Source: Actinomycetota bacterium
GTDB taxonomy: Bacteria > Actinomycetota > Actinomycetes > Nanopelagicales > Nanopelagicaceae
Length of the DNA stretch: 36,788 nt
Assembly (NCBI GenBank): GCA_009698845.1
Contig: WLPI01000006.1
Location: forward strand, 1 to 36,788
Reading direction: 5' to 3'
The translations under genes were made by a program, and so were the position numbers. The stretch's first letter is position 1, and every line of letters starts with the position of its first letter. Shown here piece by piece: positions 29,914 through 36,788 of this stretch. A model generated the notes under the pieces. The model was given only the letters and a program-made list of their open reading frames with translations. It was not told the DNA's origin and did no database searches.

Positions 29914-30897
29914 TTAGTTGCTACGAAGAGGACGTGGAACTGATTTGGTTGCATCGTATTTATCGTAAGCCTTCACAATATCTCCGATGAGACGGTGACG
30001 AACAACGTCATCAGCAGTGAGCTCCATAAATGAAATGTCATCAACGCCGTCGAGAATATCTCTAATAATTGCCAGGCCTGAACGTTGTCCATTAGGCAGA
30101 TCGTTCTGAGTGACATCGCCTGTAATGACCATCTTTGAGCCAAAACCAAGACGAGTCAGAAACATTTTCATTTGCTCTGGAGTTGTGTTCTGCGCTTCAT
30201 CCAAAACAATAAAAGCATCATTGAGAGTACGTCCGCGCATAAATGCAAGCGGAGCAACTTCAATAATGCCGGTCTGCATCAGGCGTGGAATCGAATCTGA
30301 ATCAATCATGTCGTGCAGCGCATCGAAAAGTGGACGAAGATATGGATCGATTTTTTCATTGAGTGTCCCTGGCAAGAATCCCAGCTTCTCTCCTGCTTCA
30401 ACTGCAGGACGTGACAAAATGATGCGATTTACTTTCTTCGCCTGCAGGGCCGCTACAGCTTTTGCCATTGCAAGATATGTCTTACCGGTACCAGCTGGGC
30501 CGATTCCAAATGTGATCGTGTTCTCTTCAATGGCATCTACATACAGCTTCTGATTTGCAGTCTTAGGACGAATCGTCTTGCCGCGATTAGAAACAATATT
30601 GAGTGAGAGTACTTCTCCGGGATGCTGGACTGGTTCTGCCTCTAACATTGCAATGCTTCGAGTTACCGCATCAACATTAAGTGATTGTCCTGAGCGGATT
30701 ACGACCATCATTTCGGTAATGAGTTTTTCGAGTGCAAGGCAATCGATATGCGGACCGCGTAGAGTGATTTCATTTCCTCGAACTGTGACATTAACTGAAG
30801 GAAATGCCGCTTCTATTGCCAACATATTTGCATCGGAAACTCCGACGAGTGAAACCATCGGAATGGCGGGTGGGACGGTGATTAACAGGCGTTCCAT
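29914..30897 (-). CDS. ybeZ: PhoH-like ATPase (YbeZ)
   Basis: A 327-residue PhoH-family P-loop protein. Walker A is GPAGTGKT (133-140), the RPAVEAGEKLGFLPGTL segment (163-179) is characteristic, and Walker B is FIVLDEAQNT (229-238). The N-terminal part (about 15-100) is the KH-like region of YbeZ. It probably works with YbeY in RNA metabolism; PhoH proteins have been described as RNA helicase/ATPases. It is separated from rsmE by 32 bases. Confidence 0.95.
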   Translation of the reverse strand: MERLLITVPPAIPMVSLVGVSDANMLAIEAAFPSVNVTVRGNEITLRGPHIDCLALEKLITEMMVVIRSGQSLNVDAVTRSIAMLEAEPVQHPGEVLSLNIVSNRGKTIRPKTANQKLYVDAIEENTITFGIGPAGTGKTYLAMAKAVAALQAKKVNRIILSRPAVEAGEKLGFLPGTLNEKIDPYLRPLFDALHDMIDSDSIPRLMQTGIIEVAPLAFMRGRTLNDAFIVLDEAQNTTPEQMKMFLTRLGFGSKMVITGDVTQNDLPNGQRSGLAIIRDILDGVDDISFMELTADDVVRHRLIGDIVKAYDKYDATKSVPRPLRSN

Positions 30898-30929
30898 ATA
30901 GCTGAAAATCTATCGTTAATAGGTCGAAT

Positions 30930-31646
30930 TCACCACACGGAAAGTGCAGTGTTGAGTGCAGAAAGGGCAGCCAAACCCGCATGTGCTGAGCGCAGAACGG
31001 GTCTACCCATCACCACAACCTTGGCTCCGGCTGCAGCGAAGGAATCGACTTCTTCATCAGTTAATCCACCCTCTGGGCCAATGATGATTGCAATTTTCTT
31101 TGCTGCTGGATTAATCACTTGCGAAAGTTTTGCAGTAGCGCTTTCATGAAAGACCAGGGCAAGATCAACACGAGCAATCTCATCAATGATGTCTTCCGTT
31201 GTTGCTACTCCGACCACTGCCGGAATCCTAAAACGTCGAGACTGTTTGCTTGCCTCTCGCGCTGTTACTTGAAGTTTTTCGATTTTGTCATCAGATTTTC
31301 CGATACTTCTCGCTGCTTTCCACATCACTATTCGGTCTGCGCCACCTTCGGTAGAAAGTTCGATTGCTTCCTTAACTCGATCTCCCTTGGGTATCGCCTG
31401 AATGACTGTGAATGAGGTACTCAGCGCTTCTTCAAAACCAGATTCAACAACTTCAACATGAAGGACCTTTTTCTCAGATGTGCGCACTACAACTCGTGAC
31501 CAAGCTCCTCTGCCATCACTGAGATTGAAGATATCCCCTACGTTTGTGCGCAATACACGAATCGCATGCTGTGCATCTTCGTTTTTGAATTCGTACTGCT
31601 CGCCAACTGCTTTGGGTAGATCTTCAACAAAAAAGAGAGTCAGCAT
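30930..31646 (-). CDS. rsmE: 16S rRNA (uracil1498-N3)-methyltransferase
   Basis: A 238-residue SPOUT-class methyltransferase. A PUA-like N-terminal domain (about 1-70, with HAIRVLRTNVGD) precedes the knotted catalytic domain. IIGPEGGLTDEEVDSFAAAG lies at about 188-207. The SAM-binding knot ends in MGRPVLRSAHAGLAAL, a variant of the usual LGxRILRxETA. It methylates U1498 of 16S rRNA. The ATG overlaps the dnaJ stop by one base (TAATG). Linkage to dnaJ is conserved. Confidence 0.95.
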   Translation of the reverse strand: MLTLFFVEDLPKAVGEQYEFKNEDAQHAIRVLRTNVGDIFNLSDGRGAWSRVVVRTSEKKVLHVEVVESGFEEALSTSFTVIQAIPKGDRVKEAIELSTEGGADRIVMWKAARSIGKSDDKIEKLQVTAREASKQSRRFRIPAVVGVATTEDIIDEIARVDLALVFHESATAKLSQVINPAAKKIAIIIGPEGGLTDEEVDSFAAAGAKVVVMGRPVLRSAHAGLAALSALNTALSVW

Positions 31647-32761
31647 TAGCGGTTAAACGCATCTCTGAATTTTGAGAACAATCCATCTTTATGTCCCTTA
31701 ACCTTTACATCGCCCTCTTTTTCACCTCGCGATGATGCAAATTCTTTGAGCAGCTTCTCTTGATCGCGACTTAGTTTGTGTGGAGTAGCGACATCAACAT
31801 GAACAATCAGATCACCACGATTGTTGGTGCGAAGGCGAGTCATACCCTTGCCTTTTACGGGAATAGTTGTTCCACTCTGAGTTCCACCCTTGATATCTAC
31901 CTTTACTGGACCATCTAGGCATTCGACCTGCACGGATGTACCGAGCGCGGCTGCAGCGAATGAAACTTCGATAGCAATATGTAAGTTATCGCCATCACGA
32001 AGTAAGGATTCGTGATCAGATTCGACAATTTCTACATATAAATCACCTGCAGGTCCGCCGCCTTGTCCGACTTCACCGCGTCCTGCCATCTGAATTCGGT
32101 TTCCGGTCTCAACACCTGCAGGGACTTTAATGTTGATTGTCTGTCGAGCACGGACTCGACCATCGCCGCCGCACTCACGACAAGGATCTGTGATGACAGT
32201 TCCATAAGCAGAACAGTTATTGCATGGGCGGGATGTCATTACTTGGCCAAGGAAAGATTTCTGAACGAATTGAGTTTCCCCGCGGCCTTTACAGACAGGA
32301 CACATTGTTGGCGCACTGTTGTTTGCAGTTCCGTGACCTTCGCACTTGTTGCAGACAACAGCTGATTCGAGAGTGATATCTCGTTCAGTGCCAAAACAAG
32401 CTTCATTAAGATCTACTTCAATTCGAATAAGTGCATCTTGTCCTTGGCGCATACGTGGACGCGGTCCACGATTTCCTCCGCCACCGAAGAATGCATCCAT
32501 GATGTCGCTAAATCCACCGCCGCCGAAGCCGCCTCCGAAGCCGCCACCGAATCCACCTTGACCACCCATGTCATATTGCTGGCGTTTCTGCGGATCACTT
32601 AAGGTGTCATAGGCAGCAGTAACTTCTTTGAACTTGTTTTGTACCTCTGGATCAGGATTTACATCCGGATGTAACTCACGAGCAATTTTTCGATATGCCT
32701 TTTTGATGTCATCTTGTGATGCACCACGATCAAGTCCAAGCAGGCCGTAATAATCTGCCAT
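31646..32761 (-). CDS. dnaJ: Chaperone DnaJ (Hsp40)
   Basis: A 371-residue type I J-protein. The J domain has HPD at 31-33, and a Gly/Phe-rich stretch with many GGFGG repeats spans about 67-100. The zinc-binding region has cysteine pairs at 137/140, 154/157, 180/183 and 194/197. The third repeat reads CNNCSAYG instead of CxxCxGxG, a small deviation. The C-terminal client-binding domains are complete. It stimulates DnaK ATPase activity. It is co-translated with hrcA and rsmE (one-base overlaps), the arrangement of the second actinobacterial DnaJ (DnaJ2). Confidence 0.97.
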   Translation of the reverse strand: MADYYGLLGLDRGASQDDIKKAYRKIARELHPDVNPDPEVQNKFKEVTAAYDTLSDPQKRQQYDMGGQGGFGGGFGGGFGGGGFSDIMDAFFGGGGNRGPRPRMRQGQDALIRIEVDLNEACFGTERDITLESAVVCNKCEGHGTANNSAPTMCPVCKGRGETQFVQKSFLGQVMTSRPCNNCSAYGTVITDPCRECGGDGRVRARQTINIKVPAGVETGNRIQMAGRGEVGQGGGPAGDLYVEIVESDHESLLRDGDNLHIAIEVSFAAAALGTSVQVECLDGPVKVDIKGGTQSGTTIPVKGKGMTRLRTNNRGDLIVHVDVATPHKLSRDQEKLLKEFASSRGEKEGDVKVKGHKDGLFSKFRDAFNR

Positions 32762-33498
32762 TACTTAGCACTCTCAACAATATATCGACCGACATAACGA
32801 GCTACAGCAGAGACAGCTGAGATAGAAGCTGCGTAATCCATACGCGTTGGTCCTAATACTCCAAGTGAACCAAGTGATGGATCTGCCCCATATCCAACGG
32901 TGACCAGAGAAGTTGTCTGCAAGTTTGTCTCTAACTGTTCGCTGCCAATAGTTACGTGCACTGTTGGATGCGCATCACTGAGAAGGCGGAGGAGAACAAC
33001 TTGCTCTTCAAGTGCTTCCAGGATTGGAGAAAGAGTTGGTCCCAAGTCTTCACCTGATCGCGCGAGATTTGCAGTTCCAGAGATAGCCATCAATTCTCGT
33101 CCATGTGAATCACCAATATTTGGGTACTTCACCACTGCAACTTGCTTAGTGATATCTGCCAATAACTTTGCACTGCGCTTTACAACATCATCAAGGTCAT
33201 GTGCACCTTCTAGAAAGGTCTCAATTGCTCGTCGCTCTGCAGTCGATAGCGGCTTAACCGCTGCCAATTTATCTACAAAAAGTCTGTAACCAAGGTCAGT
33301 AGGTATGCGTCCAGCACTTGTATGTGGCTGAGTTATCAAGCCCTCTTCTTCAAGAACTGCCATCTCATTACGAATCGTTGCAGGACTAATCCCAAGAGAG
33401 CGCTTATCGGCGATTGCTTTTGAGCCGACTGGCACTTGCGTTTCCACGTATTCATCGACAATTGCGCGAAGAATCTCGAGGCGGCGATCACTGGTCAT
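32761..33498 (-). CDS. hrcA: Heat-inducible transcription repressor HrcA, short form
   Basis: A 245-residue HrcA, clearly shorter than the usual roughly 340 residues. The winged helix-turn-helix is normal ([20 protein letters not shown], 34-53; [13 protein letters not shown], 60-72), and the C-terminal [15 protein letters not shown] and ILGPTRMDY-like (VLGPTRMDY, 214-222) segments are present. The middle is missing: the sequence jumps from [10 protein letters not shown] (119-128) to ISGTANLAR (139-147), removing most of the GAF-like domain. The frame is intact, so this is a real in-frame loss rather than a frameshift. It represses chaperone genes through CIRCE sites by family; no full CIRCE is seen in this window. 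Confidence 0.93.
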   Translation of the reverse strand: MTSDRRLEILRAIVDEYVETQVPVGSKAIADKRSLGISPATIRNEMAVLEEEGLITQPHTSAGRIPTDLGYRLFVDKLAAVKPLSTAERRAIETFLEGAHDLDDVVKRSAKLLADITKQVAVVKYPNIGDSHGRELMAISGTANLARSGEDLGPTLSPILEALEEQVVLLRLLSDAHPTVHVTIGSEQLETNLQTTSLVTVGYGADPSLGSLGVLGPTRMDYAASISAVSAVARYVGRYIVESAK

Positions 33499-33524
33499 AG
33501 TTTGGCAATCTTAGCGCGCAAGGG

Positions 33525-34643
33525 TTAGCGAAGCATTTCTTGCGTAAGGCGGTCAGCAATCATCCGCCCTGTAGGGGTAAGGGCCAGAGCGTTCTCTCGC
33601 TCGATGACGTGGCCACTCTTGATGTACTCCATCACGCGCTCATACTGCGCAACAGTGAGCGCAGCTTTCTTTACACCTTCTGGCATACGAATTGCGAGCA
33701 TGATGTATTCCGATTTCTTCTGCTCATCGTTAAGTATTTCCGAATCCTTTATTGGTGACTGACCTGCAAAGACTTTTTCCTTATACGCATTTGGATGTTT
33801 CACATTCCAGAATCGTTTCTGATCTATATGCGAATGCGCACCTGGGCCAAGTCCCCACCAATTTGCAGATTTCCAATACGCAATATTGTGGCGACATTGG
33901 TGGCCAGGCTTTGACCAATTAGAGAGTTCATACCACTTCAAACCTTTTTGTAGACACTGCTGATCAATAAGTAGATACATATCCGTCATTAAGTCGTCGT
34001 CTGGCATTGTGTATTCCCCGCGCTTAATCTGCGCAGCTAACTTTGTACCTTCTTCAATAATGAGTGCGTATGCGCTGATGTGATCGGTATTTAAAGAGAG
34101 TGCCTCTTTAACTGTGTTCGCCCAATCTGCCAAAGTCTCACCAGGTGCTCCATAAATGAGATCGACAGAAATTGATCCAAATCCCGCGCGACGAGCCATA
34201 TCAACTGCAAGGCGCACATTTTCAGGGTTATGTGTGCGATCGAGAACTTTCAGCACATCGGGATTCGATGATTGCATACCAAATGAGATGCGGTTAAAGC
34301 CAACTGCAATTAACTCGTTGAGTTTCTCTTGTGTTACTGAATCTGGATTAGCTTCTAAAGTGATTTCGCAATCTTCTGTGATCCCGTTACGTGATTTGAT
34401 TGCAGTGATAACGCGCCCTAGGTCTTTAGGGGGCAGTAGAGATGGAGTTCCTCCCCCAAAGAAGATTGTTGGTACAACATCAGTAGGAGCGTTCTCTAAC
34501 TCTTTTAGAACGGCATCGATGTAATCACCAGAGACAATTTCTAGAGTCGCTCCATCTTGAAGTTCTGATGGGGTGTAAGTATTGAAATCACAATACCCAC
34601 AGCGACGTACGCAGTAAGGAATATGTACGTAGAAAGAGAGCAT
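33525..34643 (-). CDS. hemW: Radical SAM heme chaperone HemW (coproporphyrinogen oxidase-like)
   Basis: A 372-residue radical SAM protein from the ATG at 34643. The Cys-x3-Cys-x2-Cys cluster motif is CVRRCGYC (Cys11, Cys15, Cys18), followed by FFGGGTPSLL and GVNRISFGMQS-like (VGFNRISFGMQS) segments. The C-terminal HemN-type domain contains WWGLGPGAHSHI. The start at 34643 places the protein right at the conserved FYVHIPYC. An upstream in-frame extension overlaps lepA and is not family-like. HemW inserts heme into respiratory proteins. It lies 4 bases after lepA, the usual actinobacterial order. Confidence 0.95.
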   Translation of the reverse strand: MLSFYVHIPYCVRRCGYCDFNTYTPSELQDGATLEIVSGDYIDAVLKELENAPTDVVPTIFFGGGTPSLLPPKDLGRVITAIKSRNGITEDCEITLEANPDSVTQEKLNELIAVGFNRISFGMQSSNPDVLKVLDRTHNPENVRLAVDMARRAGFGSISVDLIYGAPGETLADWANTVKEALSLNTDHISAYALIIEEGTKLAAQIKRGEYTMPDDDLMTDMYLLIDQQCLQKGLKWYELSNWSKPGHQCRHNIAYWKSANWWGLGPGAHSHIDQKRFWNVKHPNAYKEKVFAGQSPIKDSEILNDEQKKSEYIMLAIRMPEGVKKAALTVAQYERVMEYIKSGHVIERENALALTPTGRMIADRLTQEMLR

Positions 34644-34647
34644 GATC

Positions 34648-36528
34648 TTAGGATTCGAGCTTGCGCGCTGCTTTAATCTTTTCGATATCAGCGTCAGTTG
34701 CAAGAGCTGCAACGAATGCTTCTTGTGGAACTTCTACGCGCCCCACCATCTTCATGCGCTTCTTACCTTCCTTCTGCTTCTCCAGAAGTTTGCGCTTACG
34801 CGAGATATCGCCGCCGTAACACTTTGCAAGAACGTCTTTACGGATTGCGCGGATAGATTCGCGGGCGATAATTCTTGAGCCAATTGCAGCTTGAATAGGA
34901 ACTTCGAATTGCTGGCGTGGAATAAGCTCGCGAAGCTTGCCGGTCATCATCACGCCATATGAATATGCCTTATCGCGGTGAACAATTGCACTAAAAGCAT
35001 CGACTGCTTCGCCTTGCAAAAGAATATCTACCTTAACAAGATTGCCTTCTTCATCGCCTAGTTCTTCATAGTCAAGGGATGCATATCCTCGTGTACGAGA
35101 CTTAAGTTGATCAAAGAAGTCAAAGACAATTTCAGCAAGTGGCAAGGTGTAGCGGATTTCCACGCGATCTTCTGAGATGTAATCCATTCCAAGCATGACG
35201 CCGCGGCGCTCTTGGCAGAGTTCCATGATGGTTCCGATGAACTCTGAAGGCGCCAGAATAGTTGATTTTACGATTGGCTCTTTGACGTTATTAATCTTTC
35301 CATCAGGAAATTCTGATGGGTTGGTAACAACAAACTCTTTGCCATCTTCCATGGTTACGCGATACACCACGTTGGGAGCAGTTGAAATAAGGTTCAGTTT
35401 TGCTTCGCGCTCTAAGCGTTCTCGCACAATTTCCATATGGAGAAGACCAAGGAAGCCGCAACGGAAACCAAAACCGAGCGCTGCAGAACTTTCAGGTTCG
35501 TAGACAAGTGCTGCATCATTGAGCTGTAATTTTTCTAAAGCATCGCGCAAGACAGGAAAATCTGCACCATCGAGCGGGAACAACCCTGAGAAGACCATTG
35601 GCTTCGGATCTTTATATCCGCCGAGTGGATCTTTCGTTGGCCGAGCGTAGTTTGTGATCGTATCTCCCACACGAGATTGGCGAACATCCTTAACGCCAGT
35701 AATCAAATAACCTACCTCGCCAACACCAAGACCTTTAGATGGAAGTGGTTCTGGGGAAATAACACCGACTTCAAGGGCCTCGTGTTTAACACCTGTAGAA
35801 AACATCTGAATTTGTTCGCGTGGATTAATGCGTCCATCAACAACGCGAACATATGTAACTACGCCACGATAAGAGTCGTAGACCGAGTCAAAGATCAGTG
35901 CGCGTGCAGGTGCATCAGGATCTCCGACGGGCGCGGGAATCTGATCAATGATTTGATCGAGAAGATCTGCAACTCCATCGCCAGTTTTTCCAGAGACTCG
36001 TAAGACTTCTTCAACTTTGCAACCAATGAGGCCTGCAAGTTCTGCTGCGAATTTCTCTGGTTGCGCATTAGGGAGATCAATTTTGTTGAGAACAGGAATA
36101 ATCGTGAGGTTGTTCTCCATTGCAAGATAAAGGTTTGCAAGTGTCTGAGCTTCAATCCCTTGTGCGCAATCAACGAGAAGTACTGCGCCTTCGCATGCAG
36201 CAAGCGAGCGCGAAACTTCATAGGTAAAGTCAACGTGTCCAGGTGTATCAATCATGTTCAGGATATATTCCTGTCCATCGAGACCACTGCGCCATGGCAA
36301 GCGAACTGCTTGTGACTTAATAGTGATTCCGCGTTCGCGCTCGATATCCATACGATCGAGATACTGCGCGCGCATATTGCGTGCTTCAACTACCTCTGTA
36401 ATTTGAAGCATGCGATCGGCCAACGTAGATTTGCCGTGATCAATATGGGCAATGATGCAGAAATTACGAATCTGCGCGGGATTTGTTGAAGCGGGTTGAG
36501 GCGCCTTGGCAATGGAGATTGCAGGCAC
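34648..36528 (-). CDS. lepA: Elongation factor 4 (LepA), translational GTPase
   Basis: A 626-residue GTPase. G1 is AHIDHGKST (27-35), RGITIKSQ is switch I, DTPGHVDF is G3 and NKIDLP is G4. The LepA-specific C-terminal domain, with [20 protein letters not shown] and [13 protein letters not shown], is complete. EF4 acts on stalled or mistranslocated ribosomes and in initiation/assembly. The start is GTG at 36528 with AAAGG eight bases upstream. It follows rpsT by 46 bases and precedes hemW. Confidence 0.97.
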   Translation of the reverse strand: MPAISIAKAPQPASTNPAQIRNFCIIAHIDHGKSTLADRMLQITEVVEARNMRAQYLDRMDIERERGITIKSQAVRLPWRSGLDGQEYILNMIDTPGHVDFTYEVSRSLAACEGAVLLVDCAQGIEAQTLANLYLAMENNLTIIPVLNKIDLPNAQPEKFAAELAGLIGCKVEEVLRVSGKTGDGVADLLDQIIDQIPAPVGDPDAPARALIFDSVYDSYRGVVTYVRVVDGRINPREQIQMFSTGVKHEALEVGVISPEPLPSKGLGVGEVGYLITGVKDVRQSRVGDTITNYARPTKDPLGGYKDPKPMVFSGLFPLDGADFPVLRDALEKLQLNDAALVYEPESSAALGFGFRCGFLGLLHMEIVRERLEREAKLNLISTAPNVVYRVTMEDGKEFVVTNPSEFPDGKINNVKEPIVKSTILAPSEFIGTIMELCQERRGVMLGMDYISEDRVEIRYTLPLAEIVFDFFDQLKSRTRGYASLDYEELGDEEGNLVKVDILLQGEAVDAFSAIVHRDKAYSYGVMMTGKLRELIPRQQFEVPIQAAIGSRIIARESIRAIRKDVLAKCYGGDISRKRKLLEKQKEGKKRMKMVGRVEVPQEAFVAALATDADIEKIKAARKLES

Positions 36529-36574
36529 TTAAGCGACCTTTATCTTCAGATAATCTTTAGAAGACGAGTTCGAA

Positions 36575-36788
36575 TTAACGAACGCCGGCTTTAGCAGCAG
36601 CCTTAGCCATTGAAGACTTCTTGTTTGCAGCAGCGTTCTTATGGAGAACACCCTTTGATACTGCAATATCGAGAGCCTTTGAAGCGGCGCGGAGTTCAGC
36701 AGTTGTTGTAGCAGCATCACCCTTAGCAACAGCGTCGCGAAACTTGCGAACAGCAGTCTTGATTGATGATGAGACAGACTTGTTGCGA
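36575..36788 (-). CDS. rpsT: 30S ribosomal protein S20, C-terminal part (cut by the window edge)
   Basis: The minus strand is open from the window edge to TAA at 36575, giving 71 codons. The translated part contains [16 protein letters not shown] near the edge, then [20 protein letters not shown] and a basic end (KAGVR). These are the S20 helical-bundle signatures. Only about the first 15 residues are missing. S20 binds 16S rRNA. Position upstream of lepA is usual for actinobacteria. Confidence 0.95.
   Translation of the reverse strand, partial: RNKSVSSSIKTAVRKFRDAVAKGDAATTTAELRAASKALDIAVSKGVLHKNAAANKKSSMAKAAAKAGVR

Noticed and set aside
32764-32772. TTAGCACTC, identical to one arm of the CIRCE operator, at the hrcA-dnaJ junction
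   Set aside because: The required second arm (GAGTGCTAA after nine bases) is absent, and the bases are explained by the last codons of hrcA.
34644-34712. 23-residue N-terminal extension of HemW into lepA
   Set aside because: HemW proteins begin close to the FYVHIPYC segment. The extension overlaps the lepA end and has no family similarity.
1-36788. CRISPR arrays, insertion sequences, prophage genes, toxin-antitoxin pairs
   Set aside because: No regularly spaced repeats, transposase or integrase frames, or phage structural genes were found on either strand by reading.

Overview
The window looks like a chromosomal piece of a small-genome, moderate-GC actinobacterium. The best guess is a freshwater planktonic lineage of the acI / Nanopelagicales type. 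The reasons are the actinobacterial housekeeping order on the right (rpsT-lepA-hemW-hrcA-dnaJ-rsmE-phoH-ybeY-corC-cytidine-deaminase-like, then a fumarylacetoacetate-hydrolase gene next to gltX), near-zero intergenic spacing with many ATGA/GTGA overlaps, several leaderless-type promoters, and shortened housekeeping proteins. The taxonomic call is inference from gene content and sequence flavour; no database was searched.

Left region (1-11085): a long minus-strand catabolic operon reads from about 9119 down to 1. It starts with a GntR/FCD regulator, followed by a ribose/fructose-type sugar ABC importer (single-domain ATPase, permease, Tat-exported binding protein). A strong hairpin follows the binding-protein gene. 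Then come an enolase-superfamily sugar-acid dehydratase, an SMP-30 lactonase, an SDR dehydrogenase, a class III CoA-transferase, a crotonase and an unrecognised partial gene. A second SDR is divergent from the regulator (9184-9945). A solute-binding-protein homologue without a signal peptide lies next to it (9961-11085). Together they suggest oxidation of a sugar to lactone, aldonate and 2-keto-3-deoxy acid, ending in unusual CoA or crotonase chemistry.

Middle region (11175-20165): a secreted two-domain protein ending in a cytochrome b5 fold; a three-gene MalEFG-type sugar importer without its own ATPase; a small lipoprotein; small membrane proteins, including a 40-residue one; a DoxX-like protein; a large secreted protein of unknown function; a creatinase/M24-fold protein with an eroded metal site; a hypothetical protein; and a DUF2256-type zinc-ribbon microprotein overlapping an SDR gene.

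Accessory metabolic block (20156-25658): an SDR and an agmatinase-family ureohydrolase are transcribed divergently from what look like back-to-back leaderless promoters. A four-gene minus-strand operon follows, encoding an LDHD-like FAD D-2-hydroxyacid dehydrogenase, a SAF-domain subunit and two UxaA/GarD-family subunits. The two large subunits appear to have lost opposite halves of the ancestral enzyme. This is the most interesting system in the window.

Right region (25696-36788): tRNA-Glu(CUC) and tRNA-Gln(CUG) follow gltX, which follows a fumarylacetoacetate-hydrolase-family gene. The rest is the conserved actinobacterial heat-shock / ribosome-biogenesis block. HrcA lacks the middle of the usual protein and the CorC-like protein lacks nearly all of its DUF21 membrane domain. 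The window ends inside rpsT.
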